Origin: Whalleya microplaca
Taxonomy: Eukaryota; Ascomycota; Sordariomycetes; Xylariales; Xylariaceae
DNA: 64,000 nt
NCBI GenBank assembly: GCA_022497155.1
Contig: MU385759.1
Location: forward strand, 248,001-312,000
Direction: 5' to 3'
This document shows, piece after piece, positions 10,216-24,161 of this stretch. The notes under the pieces were generated by a model. It had not been told where the DNA came from. It worked only from the letters and a program-made list of their open reading frames with translations, and did no database searches. The translations under genes were made by a program, and so were the position numbers. Positions within the stretch are counted from its first letter, which is position 1, and every line of letters starts with the position of its first letter.

Positions 10216-13124
10216 GGTTTAGTCTGACAAAGATCTTTATAACACCCGTCAACCGTACCTTTAGATATCGGAGATCGGAATAGCTGCTCTCAACGGCAAC
10301 GGATAGCCCAACGGATCAAGGCAGAGAAAATTTGAATTTGCAGAATAGTTAGGCTTTGGAAAGCTGTCATATACTAGAATCGACGATGTTTATAACTGAG
10401 CAGCGACCTTCTAATTTGGAATATTCGCAACTGGCTGATTATTAAGGACACAACTGGTATAGAGGTTCTAACCAAGAGCTCACCAACCAAACCCTGTTGA
10501 GCCGGGACAGTCAGGATTCGATTGCCTGTATTAAATATTGGACATCCACTTCTGGGGTGTGAAGATCAGTAGTCTGGAAATGTATATGCGTAGATAGGGA
10601 CAGACATGAGCATATCTAGGAAGCACGGTGCTTCGACCCGAAGCTCCATTACGTTCAAGCCCCTTGACGATGCTTACTTTGGACGAATCTAATGGTAGGG
10701 CTGAAGCTTAGTAACTATCCGTAGTCAGCACCCTAAAGATAGTTCTGAGCTTGGCGCTGCACCTCGTAAAAGACTGTCCAATCAGAATCAGGCCCAGGCT
10801 GTCCAGATCGCCGGCTCCTGACATGGAGCCCACAGAATAAAGTCGCTGAGGTCCTGTTTTCACCTATTGAGATTCTGTCTTGATGGGAACTCATCATTGG
10901 AATTGTTATTAATGCCTCGGTTCATGACCCATATCTCCTGACACCGACTTTTGTTCGTCCGAACATCATGCAAACACTGCCCAACCTTGAGATAGGCTAT
11001 TCAGCGACAGCCAGTTAAGCGACCCGGACTGGTCGAACGATTTATTCAATGAACACGAGATCGACAATCTTGCTGGCGTTTCTTGCGGCTTAGCCATGAT
11101 TTATTTAGAAATCAGGTTGCCATCTTCCAGTTTGGATCGTCATGGACTACCTAATTGAACCTTCATCTCTTCCAATGGACACGGTGACGAGAAGAGCTCT
11201 CAGATAGGATAACCTAGTAAGTAGTCAACACCCCCCTGGGACTTAAGATGAACAATTATCCGGACAACTCTCGACTCATGCGTACTAAGTTGGTTTTAGG
11301 TAACCTTCAAACATCTTTCACCAAACGAACGCCCTATGATCACATACTGCGGCATTTGCTTACGTCTAGAGCGAGTCGCCAACTATTTTCATATACTAGG
11401 CTAAACTTTGCGAAGCCGAGAAAGCGATTGGCCAGTCTCACCTAAGCTACTTTGTTCGAATATCGGTATTGAAGTCGTCTGTTACACTTAGCTACGAGAT
11501 GGGATTCACCACATAATCCAGTCGAGCAGACGGCACTCGCTGCCTACTATCATCCGATGAAACCCCCTTCTGAGCAGCAGGAGTCTATATGAGACACTTA
11601 TGAGGTGTAAAGGATCTATCGTTATGGAGAGAAATCTTGCCGGATCTGAATGTTAACTTGGGTCTACGGAGCAGAGTGAGATGTGACTTTTGCAACTGCG
11701 ACGTTCGACGTATGGAGAGGTTAGGTCTACTCGGTGAGAAATGATAAAGACCGCTGCATAGCCTGTCCACTCACGTCGTGTGGATTTCTGCTTATGAGTG
11801 AGGATGTCGGGTGCGGAGACCGAGCGGGAACAACATGCGGAATATATTCGGAGCTATGTCCAGATCTTTGAGTGCAACATAACGATTGACCCAGAACAGA
11901 GACGAAGCCAAGACCTAGCACCCAAAACCTGGAGTTCTGGAATACAAGACATCGAAGCAGACACTTACCCCTTAATGAACCCAGCAGCGGACAGAATGGG
12001 GAAGGTTACAACAGTGGCAACTAAGAGGTAGGACATTGCATACTTATTAATGCTTTAATTCTCCTGATTAATTGTCGCAAAAACGTATACTCGTTACGAT
12101 AAGAGTTGGATGGCACATACATACACTTTTAATGCCTCTTGACCATCTTGCGGACGAGATTCGGAGTAGAAAGAGGGACTCCCCCACACGGCGACTTATC
12201 GGGGCCGTCCATAGGGAACCGGCAAAGTGTAGCCTAGGCTCATCTAGGCTCAATTGATAGCGTCACAGCCAAAAAGATTAGGAAGAGTAGCGATCATCGG
12301 AGGCTCAGCCAGGGCCGTTTCAGCGCCATGTGGTTTATCTAGTGAGGTAAGGTAACCCCACACATGAGCAATAATACCCAATGGCCTAATGCAATTGGGT
12401 ATGCAATCATTGATGGGATTTGCAATTGGATATGCCGTTTCTGGTATCCCGTTCCCGTTTCTGCCGCTTGGGCAAACAGACCAAAGGACAAGAGAAGAGG
12501 AAAAAAAAAAAAAAAAAAAAAAAGGGAAGCAGAAAAAGGAGCTCTCACGAGGACCCATCTCATCAATCTCAAATCAACTCAAGTAGTTTTTCCCCTCGAT
12601 CTCGGCTGTGTGACCCCATCATTCCACATGTACTCAATGTTGTAAGATTCGGAGAAGGTTCCTCCATCCCTAGGCTGCTAGGCAATGTTTTTTTGACAGC
12701 CACTTTGCTTTATCTGAAGTTTTGCCTAGTAAATTATACTAGGTCAATCCCTACGGACACTCCTCCGAGTTATCCTGTACCTCGAACACGCTAGCATTAT
12801 CGTTGGTGATACTGGCCTTGGATTACTATTCTACTTGCGTCAAGTGACGGCACCCCCGCCAACGTCAATTCTAAGCTCGTGGGGTCTCACGGACACTTTT
12901 CTCCAAGTTCGGCGGTGAAGGGTCTTGTTCCGAGTGACGATCTCACTCAACGTGGACAAACAAACTGTCTTACCTTAAGTTGTTCATAGGAGATATTGCA
13001 AGTTTAAACGAGAGGCTTGCTTATTACCATACCAACGTCCATTCCTATATCTCCAGTTCTTCTTCCCAACCCTTACCTACCTCCCGATACCTGGCCACAC
13101 CATACACACACATTGGTAGACATC
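10216..13124. other. 2.9-kb intergenic region
   Basis: No gene is supported here. It contains the upstream regions of the Zn2Cys6 regulator (-) and the hydroxyacid dehydrogenase (+). Scattered open frames of 60-80 codons show no family resemblance. A 23-bp poly-A tract lies at 12501-12523. Just before it, TGCAATTGG-type words repeat near 12390-12435. Confidence 0.5.
12501..12523. repeat. Poly-A homopolymer (A)23
   Basis: There is an uninterrupted run of 23 A residues flanked by purine-rich sequence (GAAGAGG before, GGGAAGCAG after). It is likely a slippage-prone tract. A retroposon tail is possible, but no element body or target duplication was seen. Confidence 0.9.
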
Positions 13125-14445
13125 ATGGCCGAGCCTACAAACACGCCAATGCCTACGGCGCCGCCGACCCCGCGCTCCACCTCCCCCGCACCGGCCCTGT
13201 CGCGTCCTGGCAGCACGAGCGCCGCGACTCTCAGTCCGCCGAAATCGTCACTATCGACATCCCTACCGCTGCCGGGGGCTCCTCTCGGGAGCAAGCCGAT
13301 CGTGCTGCACATCGGGGATCCCGTAAAGTACAATCCGGAGACCTACACCCAGTTCACGACGCAGTTCGAGGTGGTGCGGCCGTCGGCGGACGAGCGGCAA
13401 CGGCCCGCGTTCATCCAGGCTCTGCGCGAGAAGCGCTGGGGCGACTTCTCGGCTATCTTCCGCCCGTTTTGGGGTACCGGCGGTGAAATGGGACAATGGG
13501 ATGCGGAGCTTATTTCTCTGCTGCCGGAGAGCGTAAGGATATTTGCTAGTGCGGGGGCCGGATTCGATTGGGCTGACACGCGGTTGTTGGGTGAAAGAGG
13601 CAAGTTGCTGACTTCATTCTTTTCGATCCGTCCAATTGCGGCCGAGCTGCTTAACTACTGATTTTCGGCCTGGTCTCCGCGATCATTGCGATAGTAGAAA
13701 GGTGCTAACGAAATGTAAAGGCATCGTCTACTGCAATGGCGGTCTCGCGGCCGCAGAAGCCGTCGCAGACTTCGCCGTCGCCATGATCATATCCACCTTC
13801 CGCATGTTACCGTACTGCGTCACGTCCGCCACCTCCCCCACCGCCTTCAGCGCCTGCCACGCGGACGCAACGGCGCAATCGCGCAACCTGCGCGGGCGCA
13901 CCCTCGGGCTCGTCGGCCTCGGCAACATCGGCCAGCAGATCGCTCACAAATGCGGGCTGGCCTTCGGCATGGAGATCCAGTACTACGACATCGAGCGCAA
14001 GTCATCCACCGTGGAGGCGGACCTGAGCGCGCAGTACCGCGAGTCGATGGAGGCGCTGGTGCGCGACGCCGACTGCGTCGTGCTGTGCACGCCGTCGGAC
14101 GCCGGGTGCATCGTGGACGCGCGCAGCGTCGCGTGGTTCAAGCCCGGGGCGCGGTTCGTCAACATCGCGCGCGGGTCGCTTGTCGAGGAGGAAGCCCTCG
14201 CCGACGCGCTTGAGCGCGGTAGTCTTGCTGCTATCGCCCTTGACGTCCACGCCGATGAGCCTAACGTCCACCCCCGCCTGAAAGCTTTCGCTGGTGATCG
14301 CGCCCTGCTCACTTGCCATAATGCAGGCGGCACCGTCGAGACTCACGTCGGCTTCGAGGAGCTCAGTATGCGCAATATCATGGCCGTGCTCGGCGATGAG
14401 AAGCCAATAACGCCCGTGAATCTGAAGTGGCTGCGGACGTCGTGA
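13125..14445 (+). CDS. D-isomer-specific 2-hydroxyacid dehydrogenase
   Basis: This is an NAD(P)-dependent oxidoreductase of the D-2-hydroxyacid dehydrogenase family, most like D-mandelate or hydroxypyruvate/glyoxylate reductases. Exons are 13125-13599 and 13721-14445, giving 399 aa. The 121-bp intron uses a GC donor (GCAAGT) and AAAG acceptor, with branch GCTAAC near 13703; only this splice yields the conserved GERG-IVYCNGG junction. Residues seen are the Rossmann motif G224-x-G226-x-x-G229 (VGLGNIG), catalytic R309 (NIARGS), E338 (ADEPN) and H358 (LTCHNAGG). Residues 1-55 form a Pro/Ser/Thr-rich extension absent from most homologues. An in-frame upstream ATG at 13017 exists, but it would add an unrelated leader, so 13125 is preferred. 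Confidence 0.93.
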
Positions 14446-15984
14446 CTGATGTGACCTTTTGATCGATTTGGTATCAGTATTGGAGTTTTCTACACATACA
14501 TATACACACATGCATACATACAGACCACATACGTACACATCGGCACCATGTACGAGCGTGCATTCAGTCGGCATATGCAAGCGATTTAACTTACGTTACG
14601 ATGTTTAGGGGTTAGCCAGAGGTTCATCATCATGATCGAGGCAGAAAACTGAAGCGTGGCATTTTCGAGAGATTGTAAAAATGGTTTTATTTTCAGCAAG
14701 CAGGCAAACAACCAAGCGAGCGAGCGAGCCCGAATCATTACGTTTTTAAGGGGGATGCGAAAAGGGACAAGAGAAGACCATGGGAAATGGGGAGCAATTG
14801 TATGTTTGTACATAGACAGAAAAACGAACGAACAAGACCACGGGCTAACAGGCTCGAGGGGTGGATATGTGGATAGTATTGCTACGATAGATAGGTACGT
14901 GTAGGACTTTATTCACATTGCTTGCTTTCTAGGGTAAGTAGGGTACATAGGGATGGGAGGGCTGCGGCAGCAGAAACCACATAGTTGCATGCTCAGACAT
15001 AAGCTCTACATATGCCGTCAAATAGACTCTCTGAGTAGGCTACGGCTCTGAGTGATTGCCTGTCCGTAAGTAAGAAGTAGTATATATAGTCAGTCGTAGA
15101 GATCGATTCTAGAGTATTGACAATATCAGCGAGCAGAATTACCTCATAGGTGGATGTATTGAGCGTGATGAGTGGACCTGGGTAAAATACCTAACTTATA
15201 ACATACACTAAAACCAACCCGACTCTATCCCGTACTCCACAGGGTTATCTCGTGTATTACCAAGATCTTATATACCTTGTATAGTACTGAATACCCGCAT
15301 ATTCATCTGCTACTCATCAGTGATAGGTAACAAGCACGTATGTCACATATCGCACATTACACATCATACATCTCTCATACATGTAGGCTCTCACTCACGT
15401 AAGCGACAGCAGCACTCAGGATACAGTGAAAACTCCAATAAAACTTATGAATTTGCAAGGGAAGGAGTGTATGTATCATTTTTTTGCCCTAACTTCACTC
15501 ACGACATACATCACATCAAAATCCAACATACGGGCGTCAAGTGTTAAACACGCAAAGGCATGCAACAGGGTAAATATCTTCTCAATTTTAACCTTAATTC
15601 CTTTCCGCTAGTCCGCTAGACATGGGTAGATAGATATATAGGTAGATGGCTACGGGGGAGGGGATGGGGGCGAAATGAACGGCGATGTAGGTTGGTAGTG
15701 TAGGTAATGGCATATCATGAGGGATCAATCGCACGACAATGATGTTGTAATAGTAAGGACTAAAGTAATAGTGGATGAAGCGGGCGGGTCAGTCGGGTCG
15801 GTGGATGATAGAGGATTAGATGAGTGGGGAGGGAAGGGGCATTCGGCGGTGGGGGGAGCGAGAGCGCAATCCGCAATCGCACAAAACCATCCATTCATCC
15901 ATTCATCCATCCATCTCATCTTACCCAACCCAACCCAACCCACACACATAACCTCCTTATTTTAATTTTATTTCACTCATTCAC
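14446..15984. other. Convergent 3' intergenic region
   Basis: These 1.5 kb lie between the stop codons of the dehydrogenase (+) and KatG (-). They hold both 3' untranslated regions and simple repeats: CATA/CACA-rich words near 14485-14530, CATC units near 15887-15915 and three CCCAA units near 15925-15940. No gene is supported. Confidence 0.6.
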
Positions 15985-18279
<2,295 letters not shown>

Positions 18280-18426
18280 TTACAGATTTCCTTTGAAACG
18301 ATGCGGTGGTTTTTGAGCAAAGGTCTGTCTGGGGGAGAGAGGGGGTATGAAACTTGGGGAAATACCTTGAGAGAGTGTGGGAGAGATGATGCACCGGTCG
18401 AAGCGCGGGTTCTTTGACCCCGCACC

Positions 18427-18434
18427 TTTATAAA
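18427..18434 (-). promoter_or_regulatory. Candidate TATA box of katG
   Basis: TTTATAAA lies about 205 bp upstream of the katG start. It is the only strong TATA-like word in that leader region, which is otherwise purine/pyrimidine-rich. Position and orientation fit a stress-inducible promoter; the transcription start is not known. Confidence 0.4.
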
Positions 18435-18816
18435 CACATCAATGCTTATTGGACACCGTCTTCATGTACCGGCCATGCCTGTCGGTAAATCTGTGTGACG
18501 ATCGGCCTCTTTCTACAACCCCAGGTACTTCATTATAATTGTATACAGTTACTAGGAATAGTAAGCTAACTATCTGCCCACTACGCAACCCTAGTAGCTC
18601 TCTAGCTGACTGGTACAATTCTAGGCCCGACCCCAACCCCACTTTCCCTCATGACGTTTCAGTCTGGCGTGCGATATACACGTTCGCTGATTCGTTCGAA
18701 TTATCCGTCCACCAATTCACTCACAAGACCATCAGCCCATTCATTATGTACCACCCGGTCCGTTTATCTACGACCGGTGAGAATCACCAGAATCAGAAAC
18801 CAGAATCGTTAGTCAG

Positions 18817-20192
18817 TTACCACCTAGGGTTATTCGCAGGCATTTCGACCGGATTCGACTGGTGACCAGCTGGCTGCTGCTGAGTCGTCGAGTCTAACTC
18901 CGAAACGACCCCGCCTGTGTCTGCGTAATTCCGATGCTGGTGTCCAACAGAGCCGCCATTAGCCGCGGGGGCGTTCGGCTGGCTCGGATTGTGCGAGCTA
19001 GTCGTATCAAGGCTGAGATACTCCGGCGCGCTGCGCTCGTACGACGGGGGTCGCTGGTACGTATACACGCCCTGTCCGTAGGGCGACTGTGGTGGGAATG
19101 TGGTCGTCGTCTCTCCGCCGCGACTATTACGATGATGATAATTATGATTACTACTTCGACGTGAACTTATTCTCGGTTGATGCGCTGGCGCTGGCGGCGG
19201 CGGCGGTGGTGGTGGACGACGGCCGCCGTCCGTGCCTTGGGTAGTGTTGTTTGACGAGGACCGCAGGCTTTTGATACCGTGCTTGCTTTTGCGCTTGCTC
19301 TTCGCCTTCCGGCGACGGAGCAGCGCGACAACGCTCACGGTCAGCGCGATGGCGACGGCGCCGCCGATCACGCCGCCCACGATGGCGCCCGTCCGGCCGT
19401 AGTTCCGCCACGTCACGTCGTCGTAACCGTCGGTGTTATCGGATCCCGGGGCCTGGGTCACCACGTCGCTCGTGGAACTCCCTCCTGCCCCTGTCTCCGT
19501 CTGCGAGTGCGAGTGCGCCTGCAGACTAGACGAGAGCGAGGCGTCGACGACGAACTGCGGCTCGTCGAATACCGAGACCACGCTCGCCGTCGGGAAGCAG
19601 CGGTACATCGACCGCGTCGGGTAGCCCGTCCAGATATATGTCCCGCAGGCCGGGTGCCCTGTCTCTTGACAGCATCCCGTCCCCGAGCCGGTGCCCGAGC
19701 AGGCGCCCGCTTGGTATGCGGAGTAATCGAGGCAGACGGAGTAGAAGGGCGAGTACGTCCCGGACGCGCATGCTACTATATTGTCGACGTTGGTTGAGCA
19801 CGTCTCGTTGTTTCCGCATGTGTATGGATATGCTGGTCGTAGTGATGTAAGTAAGTATATGATGATCGCCAAGATATTGACAGTGACTTCAGACATTGTA
19901 AAAAGGGGGAGCACTCACACGACGACCCGGATATCCACCCACAGGTCTTACCATTCGTCCACACCGTCTTCGTGGACCGCCGTTGCAGGGCTTCTAACAC
20001 CTGCTCGGCTTCTGACATCGCACCAGGTGCCGGGGTCGGTTTCGGTGTCCAGCCTTGCGCTTCCCCCTCAGAGGAGGCGTAGTCCGTCTCCTGCGGCATC
20101 CACGCGGGCTTCCGTTCGCCGGACCATCGTGTCCAACCCGCATTGACGCCGCGGGTTGAGTGCCATAGCATCAGCAGTATCAAACACCACAT
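18817..20192 (-). CDS. Single-pass surface protein, Cys-rich ectodomain, PPxY tail
   Basis: This is a predicted type I plasma-membrane or cell-wall-sensing protein. Exons are 20192-19919 and 19832-18817, with an 86-bp intron (GTGAGT...GACCAG, phase 1), giving 429 aa. Residues 1-18 look like a signal peptide. The ectodomain has a fungal TCGWISG...YPYTC motif (about 83-97) followed by many cysteines, including GCC at 144-146, then a Ser/Thr-rich stalk. One membrane helix spans about 239-263 (GAIVGGVIGGAVAIAL), followed by a basic stop (RRRKAKSKRKSK). The cytoplasmic tail has a run of eight prolines and a PPSY (353-356) that fits the PPxY consensus for Rsp5/Nedd4 WW domains. The architecture recalls Mid2/Wsc-like sensors, but the ectodomain is not a WSC domain. 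Function is inferred only. Confidence 0.85.
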
Positions 20193-21164
20193 GGTTGGTA
20201 TATTATATTCCTACATATGGGAAAAATGCTGTTCGCCGGGCGGCGGCGGTGGTGCTCCACCTATGTGTGAGAAAAGTGAGTACCCCGCGGTATGAGACGA
20301 ATAAGGTTTGCGTAAGATCAAGGTGGGTTAAGTCAGAGTTTAGATTTCATGAATATATACCCGTTCGCCGACGTCCTGGACCGTGGAATATATGTCCCCT
20401 AGCAAAGTGACTCTATAATTGTGCAGTACCTAAGGTAGCCAGTATTCAAGAGACAAGGTAACAATAAAACGAGTATATGAAATCCCGAAAGCAAGTGCAG
20501 AGTAGAGACGATGTCTCAGAGTAGCTGCATACCGTGATCGATCGTAAGACGCAGGCAGATCAACGGGGATTTAGGAGTTTTGCTGAGAGTTCGAGCTTAT
20601 AAGCCAGGCGAGAAGCCAATACAGTGCCAGTAACACCACCAGAACAGTAAGGCAACAGCAGGTCGATACTCTCAGCCGCTAGGCATAGTACACCATCTTG
20701 AGTTCTGATATATAAACTGCGCAGTCCATTGGGCCAATTGAAATAGGTCACACTCTTACTATCTCGGTGGCAAGCGAATATGCCTGCCGCTATGAGAAAA
20801 CCATCTACGGATCGTTCACGCTTCAGCTGATTCACTGAGGGGTAGTCTGTTACTATTCAGATGTTGGTGAGAGGCATCGCGAAGTTTGTTCACTTAGGTG
20901 TAATGTTAATATGACTGCCTGTGTGCATGAGTCATATACTCGGCCAGGCAGCAACACACCCTTAAGTAGGATTGTATAGGTCCTGGGACACACATGTTTA
21001 TGTTAATAAAATCAAACCGTGTAACGGTTTCGGTGTAGGATGAATGGAAGCCTTGAGTTTGGATAACTGGTCGTCCATGTCTCCGGAGCCTCATGTTTTA
21101 GGGTCCCCTTAGACTTGTACAGCAACAGGATCTTATTGATGTAACTTATCTAGCGTTCATAAAA
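20193..21164. other. Intergenic region upstream of surface protein gene
   Basis: This is about 1 kb with the promoter of the minus-strand surface protein gene. A 91-codon open frame at 20835-20560 (-) has no family resemblance. No clear promoter motif or repeat was found. Confidence 0.4.
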
Positions 21165-21563
21165 ATGCCGCCATCCCCCCAGGAAACCATTGCACTGGGA
21201 GGAAGCGTACGACTAGATCCGGACATATATATGAACTACTTGGCCCACCTGATAGTTAGCTACAAGCGATGTGACGGATTCATCGTAATCGCGAGTGATT
21301 TAGCACAAGGCTGTGCGAAAATCTGTGCTACTATATTCTCAGCAGAGCACGAATGGCTGAGCCAGGGGCGAATAATAGAACCTAAAGCGCTGGCATCCCT
21401 CGCCCAATCAGCTGGTTCTGGAGACGCCACTCCGGGAAAGGCGCTTCACTGGGACAAAGCGCAACCCCTGATCGTGTTTGGAGATCTTCGCGTGGCAGGC
21501 CAACGGAACGAAGGCGGACGAATAGGTAATTGGTTTGGCCAAACCGTGAGTTCTTCTTCCTAA
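21165..21563 (+). CDS. Hypothetical protein, unclassified
   Basis: This is an ATG-initiated frame of 132 codons with balanced, protein-like composition. It has hydrophobic segments (YMNYLAHLIVSY, GFIVIASDLAQGCAKICATI) and a charged C-terminal half. I do not recognise a family. A possible intron (GGTAATTGG...ACTCAG, roughly 21525-21580) would replace the Ser-rich end with a basic C-terminus stopping near 21660, so the 3' structure is uncertain. It sits alone between the surface protein and RTT109 genes. It could be a lineage-specific gene or a chance frame. Confidence 0.35.
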   Translation: MPPSPQETIALGGSVRLDPDIYMNYLAHLIVSYKRCDGFIVIASDLAQGCAKICATIFSAEHEWLSQGRIIEPKALASLAQSAGSGDATPGKALHWDKAQPLIVFGDLRVAGQRNEGGRIGNWFGQTVSSSS

Positions 21564-22109
21564 TTTATCATAACTCAGTTGTGAGCAGTCGTATATCCTC
21601 GATAATTGAAGTGATGAACTTTTTGAGGCGCATAGAATCTTGTCGTATACATACAATATAGCCGGCTGAGAACGTGGTGCTGTTGAGTGAAGGCGAGCAC
21701 TAGGTAAGTGAGGCTCTCAGACTTTGGTATCACTGTGGCTTATCCGGGTGTTTCGTAGGCGCCAAGTAACTCAATTTGATACGAAGGTATAATCGCCAAC
21801 ATCGATCTGAAAGCAAATATAGGGACTCGATTAGGTTCTGTTGAACACTCCGACGCGCTACATTCAGAAAATTCATCAAATAATTACCCTCATAAGAAGC
21901 GCCCCCGCGGGTATCATATTAAGCTCATAAGTCGAAGAAACGCAATTGCGCCATACATTCAGAACATACCTATGTAAAGACCTTGACCAATCCTGGCATC
22001 ACTGCATTACCGGTACTCAAAAACCCGGTTGATTTAGACAAACCTTCCATGTGATCCTGCGCCCGCTTAACGTGAATGTAAACCTACTATTCTGACGGCG
22101 ACGGAAGCC
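21564..22109. other. Intergenic region
   Basis: About 550 bp between the hypothetical gene and the RTT109 stop codon. Nothing recognisable was seen beyond a probable 3' untranslated region. Confidence 0.4.
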
Positions 22110-23945
22110 TCAATTTTCCTTCGCTCTCTTTCGGATCAATCCTGCGCCAAGAATATTGACCTTAGGTTCTGAGTCAGCCACAGGGACAACTTGATCTTGA
22201 CTTTGATCTTGTGCTGATGACCCTGCACTTGCATCGTGCTTTACTTTTTTCCGGATCAGCCCGCTACTGAGTGTATTGACTGGGGCAGCAGATTGTGTCG
22301 TATCATTTGTGACATGTTCTTCAGCTGGTCGTTTCCGCCTGATCATTCCTGACAAGTTATTGACCGTTCCAGTACTGTCGAGGGATGTAGCTGGCAGAGG
22401 TGATTCCCGTTTGCCAATAACGTCCAAAGCCCAACTCTGGCCCATATTCACCTCGCCGGTCCACCGCGCCGTACTTGTAATCGCCAAGTCTAGGGTTGAA
22501 AATTCAAGGTGGAGCAGAAGCTCGACAGCTCTGTTGTAGCTGTTGTCGTTGAGAACAACCTGCCCTCTTCCAACCTCCGGCCAATAATAGTAGGGGGTCT
22601 CAATGAGATCTGGTAATTGCGTCTTATGGTGCGTTTTGATCTGTGGTTTCCGGGGTATAATTGGACCCCTTAACACCTTCTTCTTCGGCCGCTTGCCTCT
22701 AGGCTTTGAGGGAGTAGATTTTGTTGGTTTTGATGGCGTAGAGGTTGGTGTTGTAAGTGAAGCAGGATCCTGTTGGCCTGATATAGGCGTAGATGGACGT
22801 GCTTCATCATCCTTAGGAGCGCTAAGTGAACCGCTTGGCGCGGAAATGGAGTTAACAGTAGATGAATTTGGTCTCGTAGGCAACTTAAATGATTGACGAG
22901 GTTCTAGGACAATCCATACAAAGCCTGTCAATCGTCCACTTGAACACTCCTGCCGGAATGCCATCATCTCCCAGAACTGGTCGAGTGTCCTTGGCGACTT
23001 CCAGCCACTTAATAACTTGGTTCTTTCCGATGTCGACTCCTCTAGTTCTTGAACAAAGCGCGCCTTTGGGTCATCGGGGTACGTGGGAATGAGACATCTG
23101 GGCGGAATATGATGTCCGTAGGTGGCAGAATCCTTCGAATACGGAGAAATCTCCTCGAGAGGATGACCCAAGGTCCAATTCGTCGCAGCTAAACTCGTTC
23201 GTGGAAGAAAAGCCCGAGTCTCGTAGTTGTCTAGCCCAGGTATCATCAGATATCCATGCACGCGGTCCCAGGATTTCCGCAATCTTTCACTATCGCCATC
23301 TTCAAGCAATGGGTTGAGCACCTGGCACCACCATTTAACTAGTCCTCGGTCATCCAACACATGTTTGCCGCTATTCTTCACACTCCCCGGGAACAGATAC
23401 TGGGATTGAGCTCGGGCAAAGAGGTTCACGACTAATTGCTTCGAGCGACGTCTTCGACTGGCAATTAAGAAGGCAATGAAGCAAGCAGTAACTTCTCGAA
23501 TCGGAGAGGGGGTCCCTTTGGGTAGATTTAAGACGTGCAAATATCCGGTTGAGTCTGCCTTAGCTACAAATATTATGGTTGAGAAAGCCGTGGTATAGAT
23601 GTAGATCTCCAATCCAAGGACCAAGACTTGCTTATCCGATACCGCATCGTCCTGTCTGGCGCCAACTGATATAGCCAAGAAGTGTTTCTCAACATACGTC
23701 TTCAGTGGCTTGCTTGGGCGCCTCTCCCTGGACTGACCCGCTGTGTCACCTGAGGCCTTGGCATCATTCGTGATATTGTAGGCGGGAGGATGGCAAAGAG
23801 GTTCGGTGATCGTGGGTGTCGTCGAGAGGTGGTAGGCTGTGAATCTGCGATCTTTGGGCAGGACTTTGGCAAGTTCTTCAATTAAGGGGTTTGGTTTGGC
23901 GACGCGATTAGCATCGCGAGGTTGCCGGGGACTCGCCATTGTCAC
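22110..23945 (-). CDS. rtt109: Histone H3 acetyltransferase Rtt109 (KAT11)
   Basis: This is the fungal-specific nuclear enzyme that acetylates newly made histone H3 (K56, also K9/K27) with chaperones Asf1 and Vps75 during replication-coupled nucleosome assembly. It is a single-exon 611-aa frame. Recognisable Rtt109 blocks are FTAYHLSTTPT (35-45), TYVEKHFLAIS (83-93), LEIYIYTTAFST (112-123), FVAKADSTGYL (126-136), LFARAQSQYLFPGSV (175-189), HVLDDRGLVKWWCQVL (195-210), and PDDPKARFVQEL (290-301). The last block contains the acidic pair and the lysine equivalent to the autoacetylated K290 of yeast. The C-terminal ~100 residues are disordered and basic, with three copies of a VNxLxxGLIRKK-like motif. 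ATGs at 23945 and 23939 are both possible starts. It shares a 435-bp promoter region with mL57. Confidence 0.95.
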   Translation of the reverse strand: MTMASPRQPRDANRVAKPNPLIEELAKVLPKDRRFTAYHLSTTPTITEPLCHPPAYNITNDAKASGDTAGQSRERRPSKPLKTYVEKHFLAISVGARQDDAVSDKQVLVLGLEIYIYTTAFSTIIFVAKADSTGYLHVLNLPKGTPSPIREVTACFIAFLIASRRRRSKQLVVNLFARAQSQYLFPGSVKNSGKHVLDDRGLVKWWCQVLNPLLEDGDSERLRKSWDRVHGYLMIPGLDNYETRAFLPRTSLAATNWTLGHPLEEISPYSKDSATYGHHIPPRCLIPTYPDDPKARFVQELEESTSERTKLLSGWKSPRTLDQFWEMMAFRQECSSGRLTGFVWIVLEPRQSFKLPTRPNSSTVNSISAPSGSLSAPKDDEARPSTPISGQQDPASLTTPTSTPSKPTKSTPSKPRGKRPKKKVLRGPIIPRKPQIKTHHKTQLPDLIETPYYYWPEVGRGQVVLNDNSYNRAVELLLHLEFSTLDLAITSTARWTGEVNMGQSWALDVIGKRESPLPATSLDSTGTVNNLSGMIRRKRPAEEHVTNDTTQSAAPVNTLSSGLIRKKVKHDASAGSSAQDQSQDQVVPVADSEPKVNILGAGLIRKRAKEN

Positions 23946-24161
23946 TTAATAGAGGAACTCGAATTTCGAAGCACTATTTCGCCAGATTATGTATTTGGTC
24001 GAAGGCCCTAGTCAACCCCTAGAATAGGGGACTCCATCGTCATGCTTGGTTAATATGTGAGGCGTTGGTGTGAGGTGTTGGAGGTCATGGAGGGGGCGTC
24101 GAAAGGCGGTTGCGACGCGTCTTCAAACGCCAGACGTGTAAATGAGAAGGTCCAACCTGCC

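Noticed and set aside
15887..15945. CATC and CCCAA repeats as a possible telomere-like sequence
   Set aside because: Only three CCCAA units and not TTAGGG-type; they lie in the 3' region of katG and are simple repeats.
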